A stretch of 64,000 bases of DNA from Clavibacter tessellarius (GCF_001618005.1 NZ_LQXA01000030.1:96768-160767), one strand, 5' to 3'; positions 7,970 to 16,920 are shown, counted from the first letter of the stretch. Notes: generated from the letters alone by a model not told the origin. Numbers and translations: made by a program.

Positions 7970-9805
7970 CTACGGCTCCAGGTGCCCCAGCTCCGGCTGC
8001 GCCAGGAACGCCACGACCGGATCCGCCGCCGCACCCGTCTCGAACACCACGAGGTCGTTGCGGCCCGCGCGGAGCTGCGCGCCCGGCACGTAGAGCGTGT
8101 GCTGCGGGCCGCGGGTCCAGTAGCGGCCGAGCGCGAAGCCGTTGACGAACGCGACGCCCTTGCCCCACGAGCGCGTGTCGAGGAAGAGGTCGGCGGGCGC
8201 CTCCAGCTCGAACGACGCGTGCGCGAGCACGGGCCCGTCGAGGAAGCGGACGGGCGCATCGGGCTCAGCCGACGCGTCCGCGTCCGGCACCTCGGGCCCG
8301 CGCGGCGCGTCCGCGATGACGGCCGCCGACGCCACCGCCGCGGCCATCGCGCCGAGGTCGAGCGGCAGGCTCTCCCAGCCCGTGAGCTCCTCGCCGTCGA
8401 GCGTCGCCGGCCCGATGAGGCCCTTCGCCTCGCCGATGCGCACGCCGTAGTTCACGCGCCCCTGGTCCTCCACGAGCACCTCGAGCATCCGGCCGGGCGG
8501 CACCGCGATCGCCGTCTCGTGCTGGTCGCGCTGGATCACGCCGACGCGTACGCCGTCCACCGACACCACGGCGCGGTCGCGCACCTCGCCGAACGACAGC
8601 ACGCGCGCATCGTCGGACGCGGGCAGCGCGACGCGGTGCAGCGCGAACCCGCGGAACACGCCGAGCGCGTCCATCGACGGCACGGCGGGCGTCGCGCGCC
8701 AGGCGGCGGGATCCGCCACGAGGTCCGCGAGCGGCACGACCGCGTCGAACGCCGTCCGGAACGCGGGCGCATCGCCGCGCTGCGCGGGCACCTCGTCGGG
8801 CACGTCCCGGTACCGCGCGATCACGTCGCGGAACGCGAAGAACTTGGGGGTCGGGGATCCGGTCTCGTCCAGCGGGGCGTCGTAGTCGTACGAGGTGACG
8901 TGCGACTGGTACGTGCCCTTGTGGTTGGCGCCGTTCGTGAAGCCGAAGTTCGTGCCGCCGTGGAACATGTAGATGTTCACGGACGCGCCCGCGGCGAGGA
9001 GCGCGTCCAGCTCGGCGGCGGCGTCGGCCGCGGAGGTCGTGTGGTGGTGCTCGCCCCAGTGGTCGAACCAGCCGTCCCAGAACTCGCTGCACATGAGCGG
9101 CCCGGTCGGCTGGTGGCGGCGCAGGGTCGCGAGGCGCTCGGTGGCGCGCGAGCCGAAGGATCCCGTGCGGTGCAGCTCGTCGAGGCTGCCGCGGGAGAGC
9201 ATCTCGTCGGTGGGCTGGTCGACGGTCGTCAGCGGCACGATGATGCCGGACTCGCGCGTGAGGTCGACGAGGTGCCGGAGGTAGTCGGCGTCGTCGCCGT
9301 ACGCGCCGTACTCATTCTCGATCTGCACGAGGATCACGGGCCCGCCCATGTCGATCTGCCGCGGCGCGACGATCTCGTACACGCGGCGGAGGAACTCGTC
9401 GACGGCCGCGAGGTACAGCGGCTCGCTGCGGCGGACGCCCACCGCGGGATCCTCGAACAGCCAGCCGGGGAGCCCGCCGCCGTCCCACTCCGCGCAGATG
9501 TAGGGGCCGGGGCGCACGATCGCGTGCATGCCCTCCGCGTGCACCAGGTCGAGGAAGCGGCCGAGGTCGAGGCCGTCGCTCGTGTCGAACGCGCCGCGCT
9601 CGGGGGAGTGGGCGTTCCAGGCGACGTACGTCTCGATGGTGTCGAGGCCCATGAGGCGGGCCTTGCGGATCCGGTCGGCCCACTGGTCGGGGTGCACGCG
9701 GAAGTAGTGGAGCGCGCCCGCGATGACGCGGTGCGGTCGGCCGTCGAGCTCGAAGTCGTCGGCGCCGATGCGGAAGCGGGTGCTGGTGGCGGGGAGGCCG
9801 GGCAT
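7970..9805 (-). CDS. GH35 beta-galactosidase
   Basis: 611-residue glycoside hydrolase family 35 enzyme; no signal peptide is seen, so it acts inside the cell on imported galactosides. The catalytic acid/base is the second Glu of VQIENEYGAYG (near 165) and the nucleophile lies in CSEFWDGWFDHWG (near 241). RPGPYICAEWDGGGLPGWL and MFHGGTNFGFTNGAN are family signatures. C-terminal jelly-roll domains include WGKGVAFVNGFALGRYW, typical of GH35. The ATG at 9805 has GAGGA upstream. It is the last gene of a sugar-uptake unit behind an ABC solute-binding protein, with a hairpin between them that probably lowers its expression relative to the binding protein. A GH35 enzyme next to an importer suggests use of plant galactan-derived oligosaccharides. 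Confidence 0.93.
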   Translation of the reverse strand: MPGLPATSTRFRIGADDFELDGRPHRVIAGALHYFRVHPDQWADRIRKARLMGLDTIETYVAWNAHSPERGAFDTSDGLDLGRFLDLVHAEGMHAIVRPGPYICAEWDGGGLPGWLFEDPAVGVRRSEPLYLAAVDEFLRRVYEIVAPRQIDMGGPVILVQIENEYGAYGDDADYLRHLVDLTRESGIIVPLTTVDQPTDEMLSRGSLDELHRTGSFGSRATERLATLRRHQPTGPLMCSEFWDGWFDHWGEHHHTTSAADAAAELDALLAAGASVNIYMFHGGTNFGFTNGANHKGTYQSHVTSYDYDAPLDETGSPTPKFFAFRDVIARYRDVPDEVPAQRGDAPAFRTAFDAVVPLADLVADPAAWRATPAVPSMDALGVFRGFALHRVALPASDDARVLSFGEVRDRAVVSVDGVRVGVIQRDQHETAIAVPPGRMLEVLVEDQGRVNYGVRIGEAKGLIGPATLDGEELTGWESLPLDLGAMAAAVASAAVIADAPRGPEVPDADASAEPDAPVRFLDGPVLAHASFELEAPADLFLDTRSWGKGVAFVNGFALGRYWTRGPQHTLYVPGAQLRAGRNDLVVFETGAAADPVVAFLAQPELGHLEP

Positions 9806-9839
9806 GGTCGTGTCCTCAGGGGTGCGGGATGGCAGGGGA

Positions 9840-9873
9840 GAGGGGAGGCGCGACTCGCGTCGCACCTCCCCTC
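9840..9873 (-). terminator. Intergenic hairpin after solute-binding protein gene
   Basis: 15-base stem with one G-T type mismatch (9840-9854 with 9859-9873) and a 4-base loop, located between the binding-protein stop (9889) and the GH35 start (9805). It may be an attenuating terminator or an mRNA-stabilising 3' structure for the abundant binding protein. Confidence 0.65.
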
Positions 9874-9888
9874 GTCGTGCGGGTGCTG

Positions 9889-11241
9889 CTACTTCACGTC
9901 GACGGTGAAGCCCTGCTGCTGGCCGTACTCGGCAGCCGCCTTGCCCCACGCCTCGAGGACGGGGTCGAGCGAGGTGCCGCCGGAGTACGCCGACGAGGCC
10001 GAGTCGCTGAAGATGCTGTTCGTGTAGACCTGGAAGGGCAGGTACTGCCAGTCCGGGACGACCTCCTTCGAGGCCGCGCTGAGCACCTCGTTGATCTTCT
10101 GCCCGCCGAAGTACTCGGGCGCCTCGGCGAGGAACTCGGGGCTGTTCAGGTCGGCCGTGGTGGAGGGGAAGCCGCCGGCGTCGAAGGAGATCTTGCGACC
10201 CTCCTCGTTCGCGGTCGTGAACTTCGCGAACTCCGCCGCGACGAGCTTGTTGGCCGACTGCTGCATGACGGCGATGGAGGATCCGCCGCTCTCCGCCGTC
10301 GCGGTGTCGCCCGCGCTGTACTGCGGCATGGGGGCGACGCGCCACTGGCCGGAGCCCGCGGTGGCCTGCGCCTCGAGGTTGCCGGGCATCCAGGCGCCGG
10401 TGATCAGCGTCGCGATGGATCCGTCGCCGAGGCCGCGGAACCACTCGTCGGTCCAGCCGGGCGTCTGGGCGAGCGAGCCGCCCTCGACGAGCTTGTTCCA
10501 CATGGCCGTGTACTTCTTGGCGCCCGCGTCCTGCATGTCGATGGTGACCTTGTCGCCGTCGACCTTGTAGGGCTTGCCGCCGGCCTGCCAGATCATGCTC
10601 GTGGTGAAGCCGGCGTCGCCGGAGTCGCTGGTGATGTACTGGTTCGGGTCGGCGGCGTGCATCTTCTCCGCCGCGGCGACGTACTCGTCCCACGTGGTGG
10701 GGACGGCGATCTGGTACTTGTCGAAGACGTCCTGGCGGTAGAACATCGCCATGGGGCCCGAGTCCTGCGGCAGCGCGTAGAGGGCGTCGCCCTCGGTGAC
10801 GGCGTTCCAGGTGGACGCCGTGAACTGGTCCTTCAGGTCCGTGTAGCCGTAGCCCGAGAGGTCGGCGAGGGACTTGCCGAGCGCGAACTGCGGGATCGCG
10901 AAGTACTCGATCTGCGCCACGTCGGGGGCGCCCTTGCCCGCCTTGATGGCGTTCTGGAGCTTCGTGTACTGGTCGGCGCCGGTGCCGACGTTCTGCACGT
11001 CGACCGTGACCTTCGGGTGCGCCTTCTCGAACGCCTCCGCGATCGGCTTGATGGCCGGGGCCCAGCCCCAGACGGTGATGGAGGACTGCGTGTCGAGGGC
11101 CTTCGCGAGGTCGTCGGCCGAGGCGGAGTCGGCGCTGGCGCCGCCGGATCCGGAGGAGCACGCCGCGAGCGAGCCCGCGAGGACGATGCCGAGGCCGAGC
11201 GCGATGGCGCGCTTCGCCCTGCGGGGGAACGAGATGGACAT
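9889..11241 (-). CDS. Sugar ABC transporter solute-binding lipoprotein
   Basis: 450-residue family 1 extracellular solute-binding protein. It begins with a basic region and a hydrophobic signal ending in the lipobox LAACSSG, so the mature protein is anchored by its N-terminal cysteine. ITVWGWAPAIKPIAEAFEK and later GSIATLITGAWMPGN and WKVA-like strands fit the carbohydrate-binding group of this family. The ATG at 11241 is preferred over the GTG five codons upstream because AAAGG lies between them at the right distance. It follows two permease genes in the same direction; no ATPase gene is present, so a shared ATPase of the MsiK/MalK type elsewhere probably drives the transporter. Confidence 0.92.
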   Translation of the reverse strand: MSISFPRRAKRAIALGLGIVLAGSLAACSSGSGGASADSASADDLAKALDTQSSITVWGWAPAIKPIAEAFEKAHPKVTVDVQNVGTGADQYTKLQNAIKAGKGAPDVAQIEYFAIPQFALGKSLADLSGYGYTDLKDQFTASTWNAVTEGDALYALPQDSGPMAMFYRQDVFDKYQIAVPTTWDEYVAAAEKMHAADPNQYITSDSGDAGFTTSMIWQAGGKPYKVDGDKVTIDMQDAGAKKYTAMWNKLVEGGSLAQTPGWTDEWFRGLGDGSIATLITGAWMPGNLEAQATAGSGQWRVAPMPQYSAGDTATAESGGSSIAVMQQSANKLVAAEFAKFTTANEEGRKISFDAGGFPSTTADLNSPEFLAEAPEYFGGQKINEVLSAASKEVVPDWQYLPFQVYTNSIFSDSASSAYSGGTSLDPVLEAWGKAAAEYGQQQGFTVDVK

Positions 11242-11302
11242 GGTGGTGCCTTTCACTTCTTCGTGGTGGTGAGGGGAGGTGCGGAGGAGCTGTCGGAGGG
11301 CG

Positions 11303-12253
11303 CTACGCCTTGACGCCGCCGGCCGAGAGGCCGGACTGCCAGTAGCGCTGGAGGAAGAGGAACGCGATCACGATCGGGATGATCGCGAGGAACGAGCCCG
11401 TGATGACGAGGTTGTAGATCGGCTGGCCGCCCACGGTGGTGGACTGCGCGTTCCACTGGTTGAGGCCCACCGTGAGGGGGTACCAGCGGGAGTCGCTCAG
11501 CATGATCAGGGGCAGGAAGTAGTTGTTCCAGGTCGCGACGATCGAGAACAGCAGCACCGTGATGAGGCCGGGCGACAGGAGCCGCAGGCTGATCGTGAAG
11601 AAGGTGCGGATCTCGCTCGAGCCGTCGATCCGCGCCGCCTCGAGGATCTCCTCGGGCACCGAGTCGACCGCGTAGGTCCAGATGAGATACAGGCCGAAGG
11701 GGCTGATGAGCGACGGCAGGATGATCGCCCACGGGGTGTTGGTGAGGCCCATCTGGCTGAAGAGCAGGAAGGTCGGCACCGCGAGGGCCGTGCCCGGGAT
11801 CGCGACGGCGCCGAGCACCACCGCGAACACGATCTTCTTGCCCGGGAAGTCGAACTTCGCCAGGCCGTAGCCCGCGAGGGTGGCGAGCAGCGTGGCGCCG
11901 CCCGCTCCGACGACCACGTAGATCAGCGTGTTGCCGAGCCAGCGCACGAACTCGCCGTTGCCGTAGGTCAGCACGCCCTGGATGTTGTCCCACAGCGCGA
12001 AGTCGCCCGAGAACCAGAGGCCGAACGAGCTGAACAGCGCGTCCTGCGTCTTGGTCGAGTTGACCAGGAGCCAGAACAGGGGGAGCACGGAGTAGATGAG
12101 CAGCAGCGACATCACGATGGTGAGCACGATGCTGCGGCGCTCGCGCGGGGCGCCGGCGGAGCGGCGGCGCTTGGGCGAGCGGTCCGCCGGGGCGTCGCGG
12201 ACGGGCGTGCCGGCGTCGGGCGCGGCGAGGGGGGTTCCGGTGAGGGTCGACAC
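11303..12253 (-). CDS. Carbohydrate ABC transporter permease, MalG type
   Basis: 316-residue inner-membrane permease with six predicted membrane segments, beginning VLTIVMSLLLIYSVLPLFWL. The cytoplasmic loop contains the EAA motif EEILEAARIDGSSEIRTFF that docks the ATPase. A 45-residue basic, Pro/Ala-rich extension precedes the first membrane helix. Start is GTG at 12253 with AAGGA upstream, two bases after the stop of the partner permease, so the two are co-translated. It forms the heterodimeric channel with the MalF-type protein and works with the binding protein encoded next. Confidence 0.92.
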   Translation of the reverse strand: MSTLTGTPLAAPDAGTPVRDAPADRSPKRRRSAGAPRERRSIVLTIVMSLLLIYSVLPLFWLLVNSTKTQDALFSSFGLWFSGDFALWDNIQGVLTYGNGEFVRWLGNTLIYVVVGAGGATLLATLAGYGLAKFDFPGKKIVFAVVLGAVAIPGTALAVPTFLLFSQMGLTNTPWAIILPSLISPFGLYLIWTYAVDSVPEEILEAARIDGSSEIRTFFTISLRLLSPGLITVLLFSIVATWNNYFLPLIMLSDSRWYPLTVGLNQWNAQSTTVGGQPIYNLVITGSFLAIIPIVIAFLFLQRYWQSGLSAGGVKA

Positions 12254-12255
12254 GG

Positions 12256-13197
12256 TCAGCTGTCCTTCCGGGTGCCGACGAGCTGCACCACGTAGGCGAC
12301 CACCATCGTCAGGACGCCCATGATGATCGCGATGGCGGCGGAGTAGTTGAACTCCTGTCCCGCGAAGGACAGGTTGTAGGCGTACATGTTCGGCGTGAAG
12401 AACGAGCTGATGCCGTTCGGCGCCAGCGTCTGCAGGATGTTCGGCTCGTTGAAGAGCTGGAAGCTGCCGATGATCGAGAAGATCACGCCGATGACCAGCG
12501 CACCGCGGATGGCGGGCAGCTTGATGCCGGTGACGATGCGGAACGGGCCCGCGCCGTCGAGCTCGGCGGCCTCGTAGAGGTCGGGCGAGATGACGCGGAG
12601 GGCCGCGTAGAACAGCAGCATGTTGTAGCCGACGAACTCCCACGTGACGATGTTGCCGATCGACGCGAGGATCCAGCTCTGCGAGAGCAGGTCGGGGAGG
12701 TCCCAGCCGGTGGCCTGCTCCAGGTTGCCGACGAGGCCGAAGCGGTTGCCGTAGATGAAGCCCCACATGAGCGCCGCGACGACCGCGGGGACGGCGTAGG
12801 GCAGGAAGATCGAGATGCGGAAGAACGCCGTGAGGTGGAGGCGGGCCGAGTCGAGCGCGAGCGCCGCGAAGAGGGCGACGAACAGCATGATCGGCACCTG
12901 CACCACGAGGAACAGCGCGACGCGGCCGAGGGCCTCCCAGAACTGCGCGTCCCGGAAGGCACGCGTGTAGTTGTCGATGCCGACGAACGAGTTGCCACCG
13001 ATCATCCGCTCCTGGAACAGGCTGAGGTAGATCGAGTAGCCGACGGGCGCGATGAGCACGACGAGGAAGACCACGAGGAACGGGGCCACGAACCACAGCC
13101 CCGTCCAGCGTCGCTTGTCGCGTCGCATCGGGGCGCCGCTCGGGCGGGCTGCGTCGGGCGCCGTCGGCCGGGCGGCCGAGGTCGACATCGTCGTCAT
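12256..13197 (-). CDS. Carbohydrate ABC transporter permease, MalF type
   Basis: 313-residue permease with six membrane helices, starting with WFVAPFLVVFLVVLIAPVGY. The EAA loop is SPDLYEAAELDGAGPFRIVT. It is first in the importer operon, 110 bases from the divergent LacI gene, with a LacI-type palindrome between them. The ATG at 13197 has GGAAG upstream; an in-frame ATG three codons on is an alternative. Confidence 0.92.
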   Translation of the reverse strand: MTTMSTSAARPTAPDAARPSGAPMRRDKRRWTGLWFVAPFLVVFLVVLIAPVGYSIYLSLFQERMIGGNSFVGIDNYTRAFRDAQFWEALGRVALFLVVQVPIMLFVALFAALALDSARLHLTAFFRISIFLPYAVPAVVAALMWGFIYGNRFGLVGNLEQATGWDLPDLLSQSWILASIGNIVTWEFVGYNMLLFYAALRVISPDLYEAAELDGAGPFRIVTGIKLPAIRGALVIGVIFSIIGSFQLFNEPNILQTLAPNGISSFFTPNMYAYNLSFAGQEFNYSAAIAIIMGVLTMVVAYVVQLVGTRKDS

Positions 13198-13275
13198 GTG
13201 CTTCCACTTCGTCGGGGGATCGCGGCGCCATCAGCCCGTCGGGGGAGGGCTGTCACCCACCTCGGGAAGATTGGG

Positions 13276-13289
13276 TGTTTGCGCAAACA
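13276..13289. promoter_or_regulatory. LacI-family operator palindrome
   Basis: Perfect 14-base palindrome TGTTTGCGCAAACA with central CG, the form bound by LacI/GalR-family repressors. It lies 79 bases before the importer operon and 19 bases before the chosen regulator start, so one site could control both divergent units and give autoregulation. Confidence 0.85.
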
Positions 13290-13307
13290 TCTGTGATGCT
13301 CGCAACC

Positions 13308-14378
13308 ATGACATCTCCACCGTCGGCCGTCAAGTCGGGCGGCCGGCGCACGCCCGGCGGCCGCACCGTGTCGATGGCGGACGTCGCGGCGCACGCCGGC
13401 GTCTCCGCCCAGACCGTCTCCCGCGTGTCCAACGGCGCGCAGAACGTGGAGGCCTCGACCCGCCAGCGCGTGGTCGACGCGATGGCCGAGCTCGGCTACC
13501 GGCCGAACAGCGCGGCCCGGGCGCTGAAGACCGGCCGCTTCCGCAGCATCGGCATCATCATGTTCACGCTCTCCACCCTCGGGAACATGCGCACGCTCGA
13601 CGCGATCGTCACCGCCGCATCCGATGCCGGGTACACGATCACGCTGATGCCCGTGCCGCACCCCACCGAGGGGGAGGTGGCCGGCGCGTTCAGCCGGCTG
13701 CAGGAGGAGGCGGTCGACGGGGTCGTCATCATCATCGAGGCGCACATGCTCGACCGCGCCGACGTGATCATCCCCGTGGGGCTGCCCGTCGTGATCATCG
13801 ACTCCGACGCGGGCGACCCGTTCGTGGTCGTCGACACCGACCAGGAGCAGGGCACGCGGCTCGTCACCCAGCACCTGCTGGACCTCGGCCACACCGCGAT
13901 CGTGCACGTCGCCGGCCCGTCCACCTCGTACTCCGCGGCCCGGCGCGCGGCGGAGTGGCGCGCGACGATGGTCGACGCCGGGCTCTCCCCGGAGGATCCC
14001 GCGCAGGGCGACTGGACCACCGCGTCCGGCTACCGCATCGGGAAGGAGCTCGGGCAGCGCGCCGACATCACCGGCATCGTGGCCGCGAACGACCAGATGG
14101 CCCTCGGGATCCTGCACGCGCTGCACGAGCTGGGCCGCGACGTGCCGGGGGACATCAGCGTGGTCGGCTTCGACGACACGGAGGAGTCGAGCTCGTTCTG
14201 GCCGCCGCTCACGACCGTGCACCAGGACTTCACCGAGATCGGCCGCCGCTCCATGCAGGTGTTGCTGGAGATGCTTGAGGGGCGCGAGCCGTCGCACGAC
14301 CGCATCGTGCCGACGCGGCTCGTGGTGCGCGAGAGCGCGGCGGCGCCGCGGGCCAGCTCCCGGGCGACCCGCGGCTGA
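13308..14378 (+). CDS. LacI-family transcriptional repressor
   Basis: 356 residues: N-terminal LacI helix-turn-helix (VSMADVAAHAGVSAQTVSRV, about residues 22-41, then the hinge region YRPNSAARALKTGR) and a periplasmic-binding-protein-like sensor domain (SIGIIMFTLSTLGNMRT, later VVGFDDTEESSSFWPPLTTV). It is divergent from the sugar importer and presumably senses a galactoside. The frame is open back to a GTG at 13275, but that would place the operator palindrome inside the gene; the ATG at 13308 leaves it in the leader and matches normal LacI N-termini. No clear Shine-Dalgarno is visible, so the message may be leaderless or use a weak site. Confidence 0.9.
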   Translation: MTSPPSAVKSGGRRTPGGRTVSMADVAAHAGVSAQTVSRVSNGAQNVEASTRQRVVDAMAELGYRPNSAARALKTGRFRSIGIIMFTLSTLGNMRTLDAIVTAASDAGYTITLMPVPHPTEGEVAGAFSRLQEEAVDGVVIIIEAHMLDRADVIIPVGLPVVIIDSDAGDPFVVVDTDQEQGTRLVTQHLLDLGHTAIVHVAGPSTSYSAARRAAEWRATMVDAGLSPEDPAQGDWTTASGYRIGKELGQRADITGIVAANDQMALGILHALHELGRDVPGDISVVGFDDTEESSSFWPPLTTVHQDFTEIGRRSMQVLLEMLEGREPSHDRIVPTRLVVRESAAAPRASSRATRG

Positions 14379-14388
14379 GCGCTCCGCG

Positions 14389-15486
14389 TCAGGTGCGCAC
14401 GACCCCTCGTGCCGACGTCGCGCGGGATGCGCGCGGCGGCAGCGGCTTGCCCGGTGCGACCGTGCCCGTCGTCTGCATGAAGGTGTTGCCGCCCTCGAAC
14501 AGCGCGTAGGTGTCCCCGGGTGAGTCGAGGTGGATCGCGATGGGGTTGTTCGAGTGGTCGAACCGGCAGCCCTCCACGATGACGCGGCCGCCGCTGCCGA
14601 CCTCGAGGGCGGCGTACTGGCCGGATCCGGCCTGCGTGTTGTCGAAGACCACCCCCTTCACGTCGACGTCGCCGCGGAGCAGCGGCCGCCCCCGCATGAG
14701 CGGTCCGATGTGGTCGCCCACCAGGTTCACGTGGAGGTGCCCGGTGGTGGCGTAGCTGTCCTGCGCGTTCGCGCCGACGAGGATCCCGAGGCGCTCGGAG
14801 GCGAGCGGCTGGAGGCCGAAGCCCCAGTCCCAGCGGATGCTCGGATCGATGTCCGCGTACGCGCGCGAGTAGGAGAACGTGCTGTTCGAGATGGTGACGT
14901 CGTCGGCCCCGCGGGTCACCGACATGAGGTCGTCGGTGGTGTCGTACGCGACGATGCGGTCGATGGTCACGTGCGCGGCACCGCGCACGCTGATGGCCTC
15001 GTAGTTGACGCCCGCGCCGTGCGGCCTCGTCGCGGCGCCGGAGAGCGCGACGAGGTCGGAGAGGCGGCCGTGCAGGGTGAGGTCGCGCACGGTCACGTCG
15101 TGGAGGGCGCCCGCGTAGGTGTGGTCGTAGATCCGCAGCTGGATGTTCACGAGCTCCACGGTCGGGGTGGCGCCCTCGATGAGCGTGCCGCTCGATGCCG
15201 CGTCGAGCACGTCGACGAAGACGGGAGAGGGGCCGCCGTAGAGCGACGTGGTGATGACGATGTGGTGCACGTGCTTCGCGATCGCGGTGCGCAGCGCATC
15301 GACGCTGGCGACGCGGGCGGTCGCGCCGGCGCCGGTCGCGGACGAGCCCGAGGTGAGGGCGGCGCTGGTGGTCGTCGCGGCGGCGGCGGGAGCGGCGGCG
15401 TCCGCCGGAGCGGTCGGGCCGGTGCCCGTGAGGGCGACGAGGAGGAGCGTGCCGGCGAGCGCGGCGGGCAGGGGACGGATGCGCAT
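14389..15486 (-). CDS. Secreted pectate-lyase-like beta-helix protein
   Basis: 365 residues. It has a signal peptide (MRIRPLPAALAGTLLLVALT, then an Ala-rich cleavage region). The body has the repeating short beta-strand pattern of a right-handed beta-helix: VTVRDLTLHGRLSDLV, VTIDRIVAYDTTDDLMSVTR, VTISNSTFSYS. Asp-rich turns and RGRPLLRGDVDVKGVVFDN resemble the catalytic end of family 1 pectate lyases. It is divergent enough that the lyase call is an inference. The start has GAGAGG upstream. It converges with the LacI gene and has two unusual sequence elements in its 5' region. A role in plant cell-wall attack would fit the neighbouring GH26 genes. Confidence 0.72.
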   Translation of the reverse strand: MRIRPLPAALAGTLLLVALTGTGPTAPADAAAPAAAATTTSAALTSGSSATGAGATARVASVDALRTAIAKHVHHIVITTSLYGGPSPVFVDVLDAASSGTLIEGATPTVELVNIQLRIYDHTYAGALHDVTVRDLTLHGRLSDLVALSGAATRPHGAGVNYEAISVRGAAHVTIDRIVAYDTTDDLMSVTRGADDVTISNSTFSYSRAYADIDPSIRWDWGFGLQPLASERLGILVGANAQDSYATTGHLHVNLVGDHIGPLMRGRPLLRGDVDVKGVVFDNTQAGSGQYAALEVGSGGRVIVEGCRFDHSNNPIAIHLDSPGDTYALFEGGNTFMQTTGTVAPGKPLPPRASRATSARGVVRT

Positions 15487-15547
15487 GGATGCCTCTCGGA
15501 GAGGCGCCGTGGCCCGCGGGCCGCGACGCGGGAGGATGCGCGGCGCC

Positions 15548-15560
15548 CCGTCTGGCGACG
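15548..15560. repeat. 13-base element shared with the GH26 upstream region
   Basis: CCGTCTGGCGACG occurs here, 62 bases before the pectate-lyase-like start, and again at 20363-20375, 72 bases before the first GH26 start. Both targets are minus-strand genes for secreted carbohydrate-active proteins. This is consistent with a shared promoter or activator site. Confidence 0.5.
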
Positions 15561-15571
15561 CGGCCACGCTG

Positions 15572-15587
15572 TCAGACGGCCGTCTGA
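15572..15587. promoter_or_regulatory. 16-base perfect palindrome
   Basis: TCAGACGGCCGTCTGA lies in the 231-base divergent region between the pectate-lyase-like gene and the GT9 gene. Its half site CCGTCTG recurs in the nearby 13-base element. Its length and symmetry suggest a dimeric regulator site; the regulator is unknown. Confidence 0.6.
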
Positions 15588-15717
15588 TGCGTCACCGTAA
15601 CGGCGGGCTCGACGGTGTCGGGCGGCCTCCGCACAGCGCATCCCGCCCCAGCGTTTCGACCGACCCGCCGCGGGGAACGGGGAGGGGGACCCGCCCGCCC
15701 GACCAGGAGGCCCGCCT

Positions 15718-16854
15718 GTGCCCGTCGTCGCCCCGCTCCACGAGACCTTCCCTCGCGTCCGCTCCATCGCCGTGCTGCGCGGCGGCGGGCTCGGCGACCT
15801 GATCTTCGCGCTGCCGGCCATCGCGGCGCTGCGGGCCGCATACCCGGGCGCGCGGATCACGCTGCTCGGCACGCCGCTGCACCGCGCGCTGCTGGCGGGC
15901 CGGCCGGGCGCGCCCGAGGAGATCGAGGTGCTGCCGGTGGCGCACGGGGTGCGGGACGTGCCGGGCACGGATCCGGACCCCGCGGAGGTCGAGGCGTTCG
16001 CCGGCCGGATGCGCGAGCGCCGCTTCGACCTCGCCGTGCAGGTGCACGGCGGCGGCCGGAACTCGAACCCGTTCCTGCTGCGGCTCGGCGCGCGGCACAC
16101 CGTGGGCACCGCGACCGACGACGCCGAGCGGCTCGAGCGCGTGATCCCGTACGTCTACTACCAGCACGAGGTGCTGCGCGGGCTCGAGGTCGCGGGGCTC
16201 GCGGGCGCGCGGATCGCCGACCTCGAGCCGGTCGTCGAGGTGACCGATGCCGAGCGCGACGCCGCCACGCGGCACCTGGCGGGCGCGCCCGGCGGGCTCG
16301 TCGTGATCCACCCGGGCGCCACGGACGTGCGCCGCCGCTGGCCCGTGGAACGGTTCGCGGAGATCGCGCGCCGGGCCGCCGCCGACGACGCGCAGGTGGT
16401 CGTGGTCGGCGACGCGACGGATGCCGCCGACGCCGACCGCATCGTGGCGCTCGGCCGGGACGGCCTGCCGGCCGAGCAGGCCGCGCGCATCACCTCGCTC
16501 GCCGACTCGCTCACGCTGGGCGAGCTGGCCGGCCTCTTCACCCACGCCGACGTCGTGCTCGGCAACGACAGCGGCCCGCGCCACCTCGCGCAGGCCGTGG
16601 GCGCGCGCACGGTCGGCGTGTTCTGGTTCGGCAACGTCATCAACGCGGGGGCGTTCGGCCGCACCCGGCACCGGATCCACATGGGCTGGACCACGCGCTG
16701 CCCCGTCTGCGGCGTCGACGTCACGCAGGTCGGCTGGACGGCGGAGCGCTGCGCGCACGACCCGTCGTACGTGGTCGACGTGCAGGTGGACGACGTGCAC
16801 GCCGACGTGGAGCAGCTGCGGCGGGCGTCGCTCAGGGATCGCGTCACGGTCTGA
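15718..16854 (+). CDS. Family 9 glycosyltransferase (heptosyltransferase-like)
   Basis: 378 residues with the GT9 two-Rossmann arrangement. It begins SIAVLRGGGLGDLIFALPAI, has VIHPGATDVRRRWPVERFAE as the start of the donor-binding half, and GNDSGPRHLAQAVGARTVGV as the family signature. No membrane segment. GT9 enzymes classically move heptose from ADP-heptose, and the window encodes a heptose-activation pathway, so a heptosyl donor is likely but unproven. The C-terminal part has a Cys-rich stretch (TTRCPVCGVDVTQVGWTAER, then CAH) that may bind a metal. GTG start at 15718 with AGGAGG upstream. The HIT-like gene follows 66 bases later. Confidence 0.88.
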   Translation: MPVVAPLHETFPRVRSIAVLRGGGLGDLIFALPAIAALRAAYPGARITLLGTPLHRALLAGRPGAPEEIEVLPVAHGVRDVPGTDPDPAEVEAFAGRMRERRFDLAVQVHGGGRNSNPFLLRLGARHTVGTATDDAERLERVIPYVYYQHEVLRGLEVAGLAGARIADLEPVVEVTDAERDAATRHLAGAPGGLVVIHPGATDVRRRWPVERFAEIARRAAADDAQVVVVGDATDAADADRIVALGRDGLPAEQAARITSLADSLTLGELAGLFTHADVVLGNDSGPRHLAQAVGARTVGVFWFGNVINAGAFGRTRHRIHMGWTTRCPVCGVDVTQVGWTAERCAHDPSYVVDVQVDDVHADVEQLRRASLRDRVTV

Positions 16855-16920
16855 GGCACGCGTCGGCCGCGCCTGGTGACGGGGCGCGCGCGGATCCGCC
16901 GGGTCGGCGAGCATCGGGGG

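Noticed and set aside
9889..13197. Missing ATPase gene as sign of a broken sugar transporter
   Set aside because: Sugar importers of this family in actinobacteria commonly share one MsiK/MalK-type ATPase encoded elsewhere.
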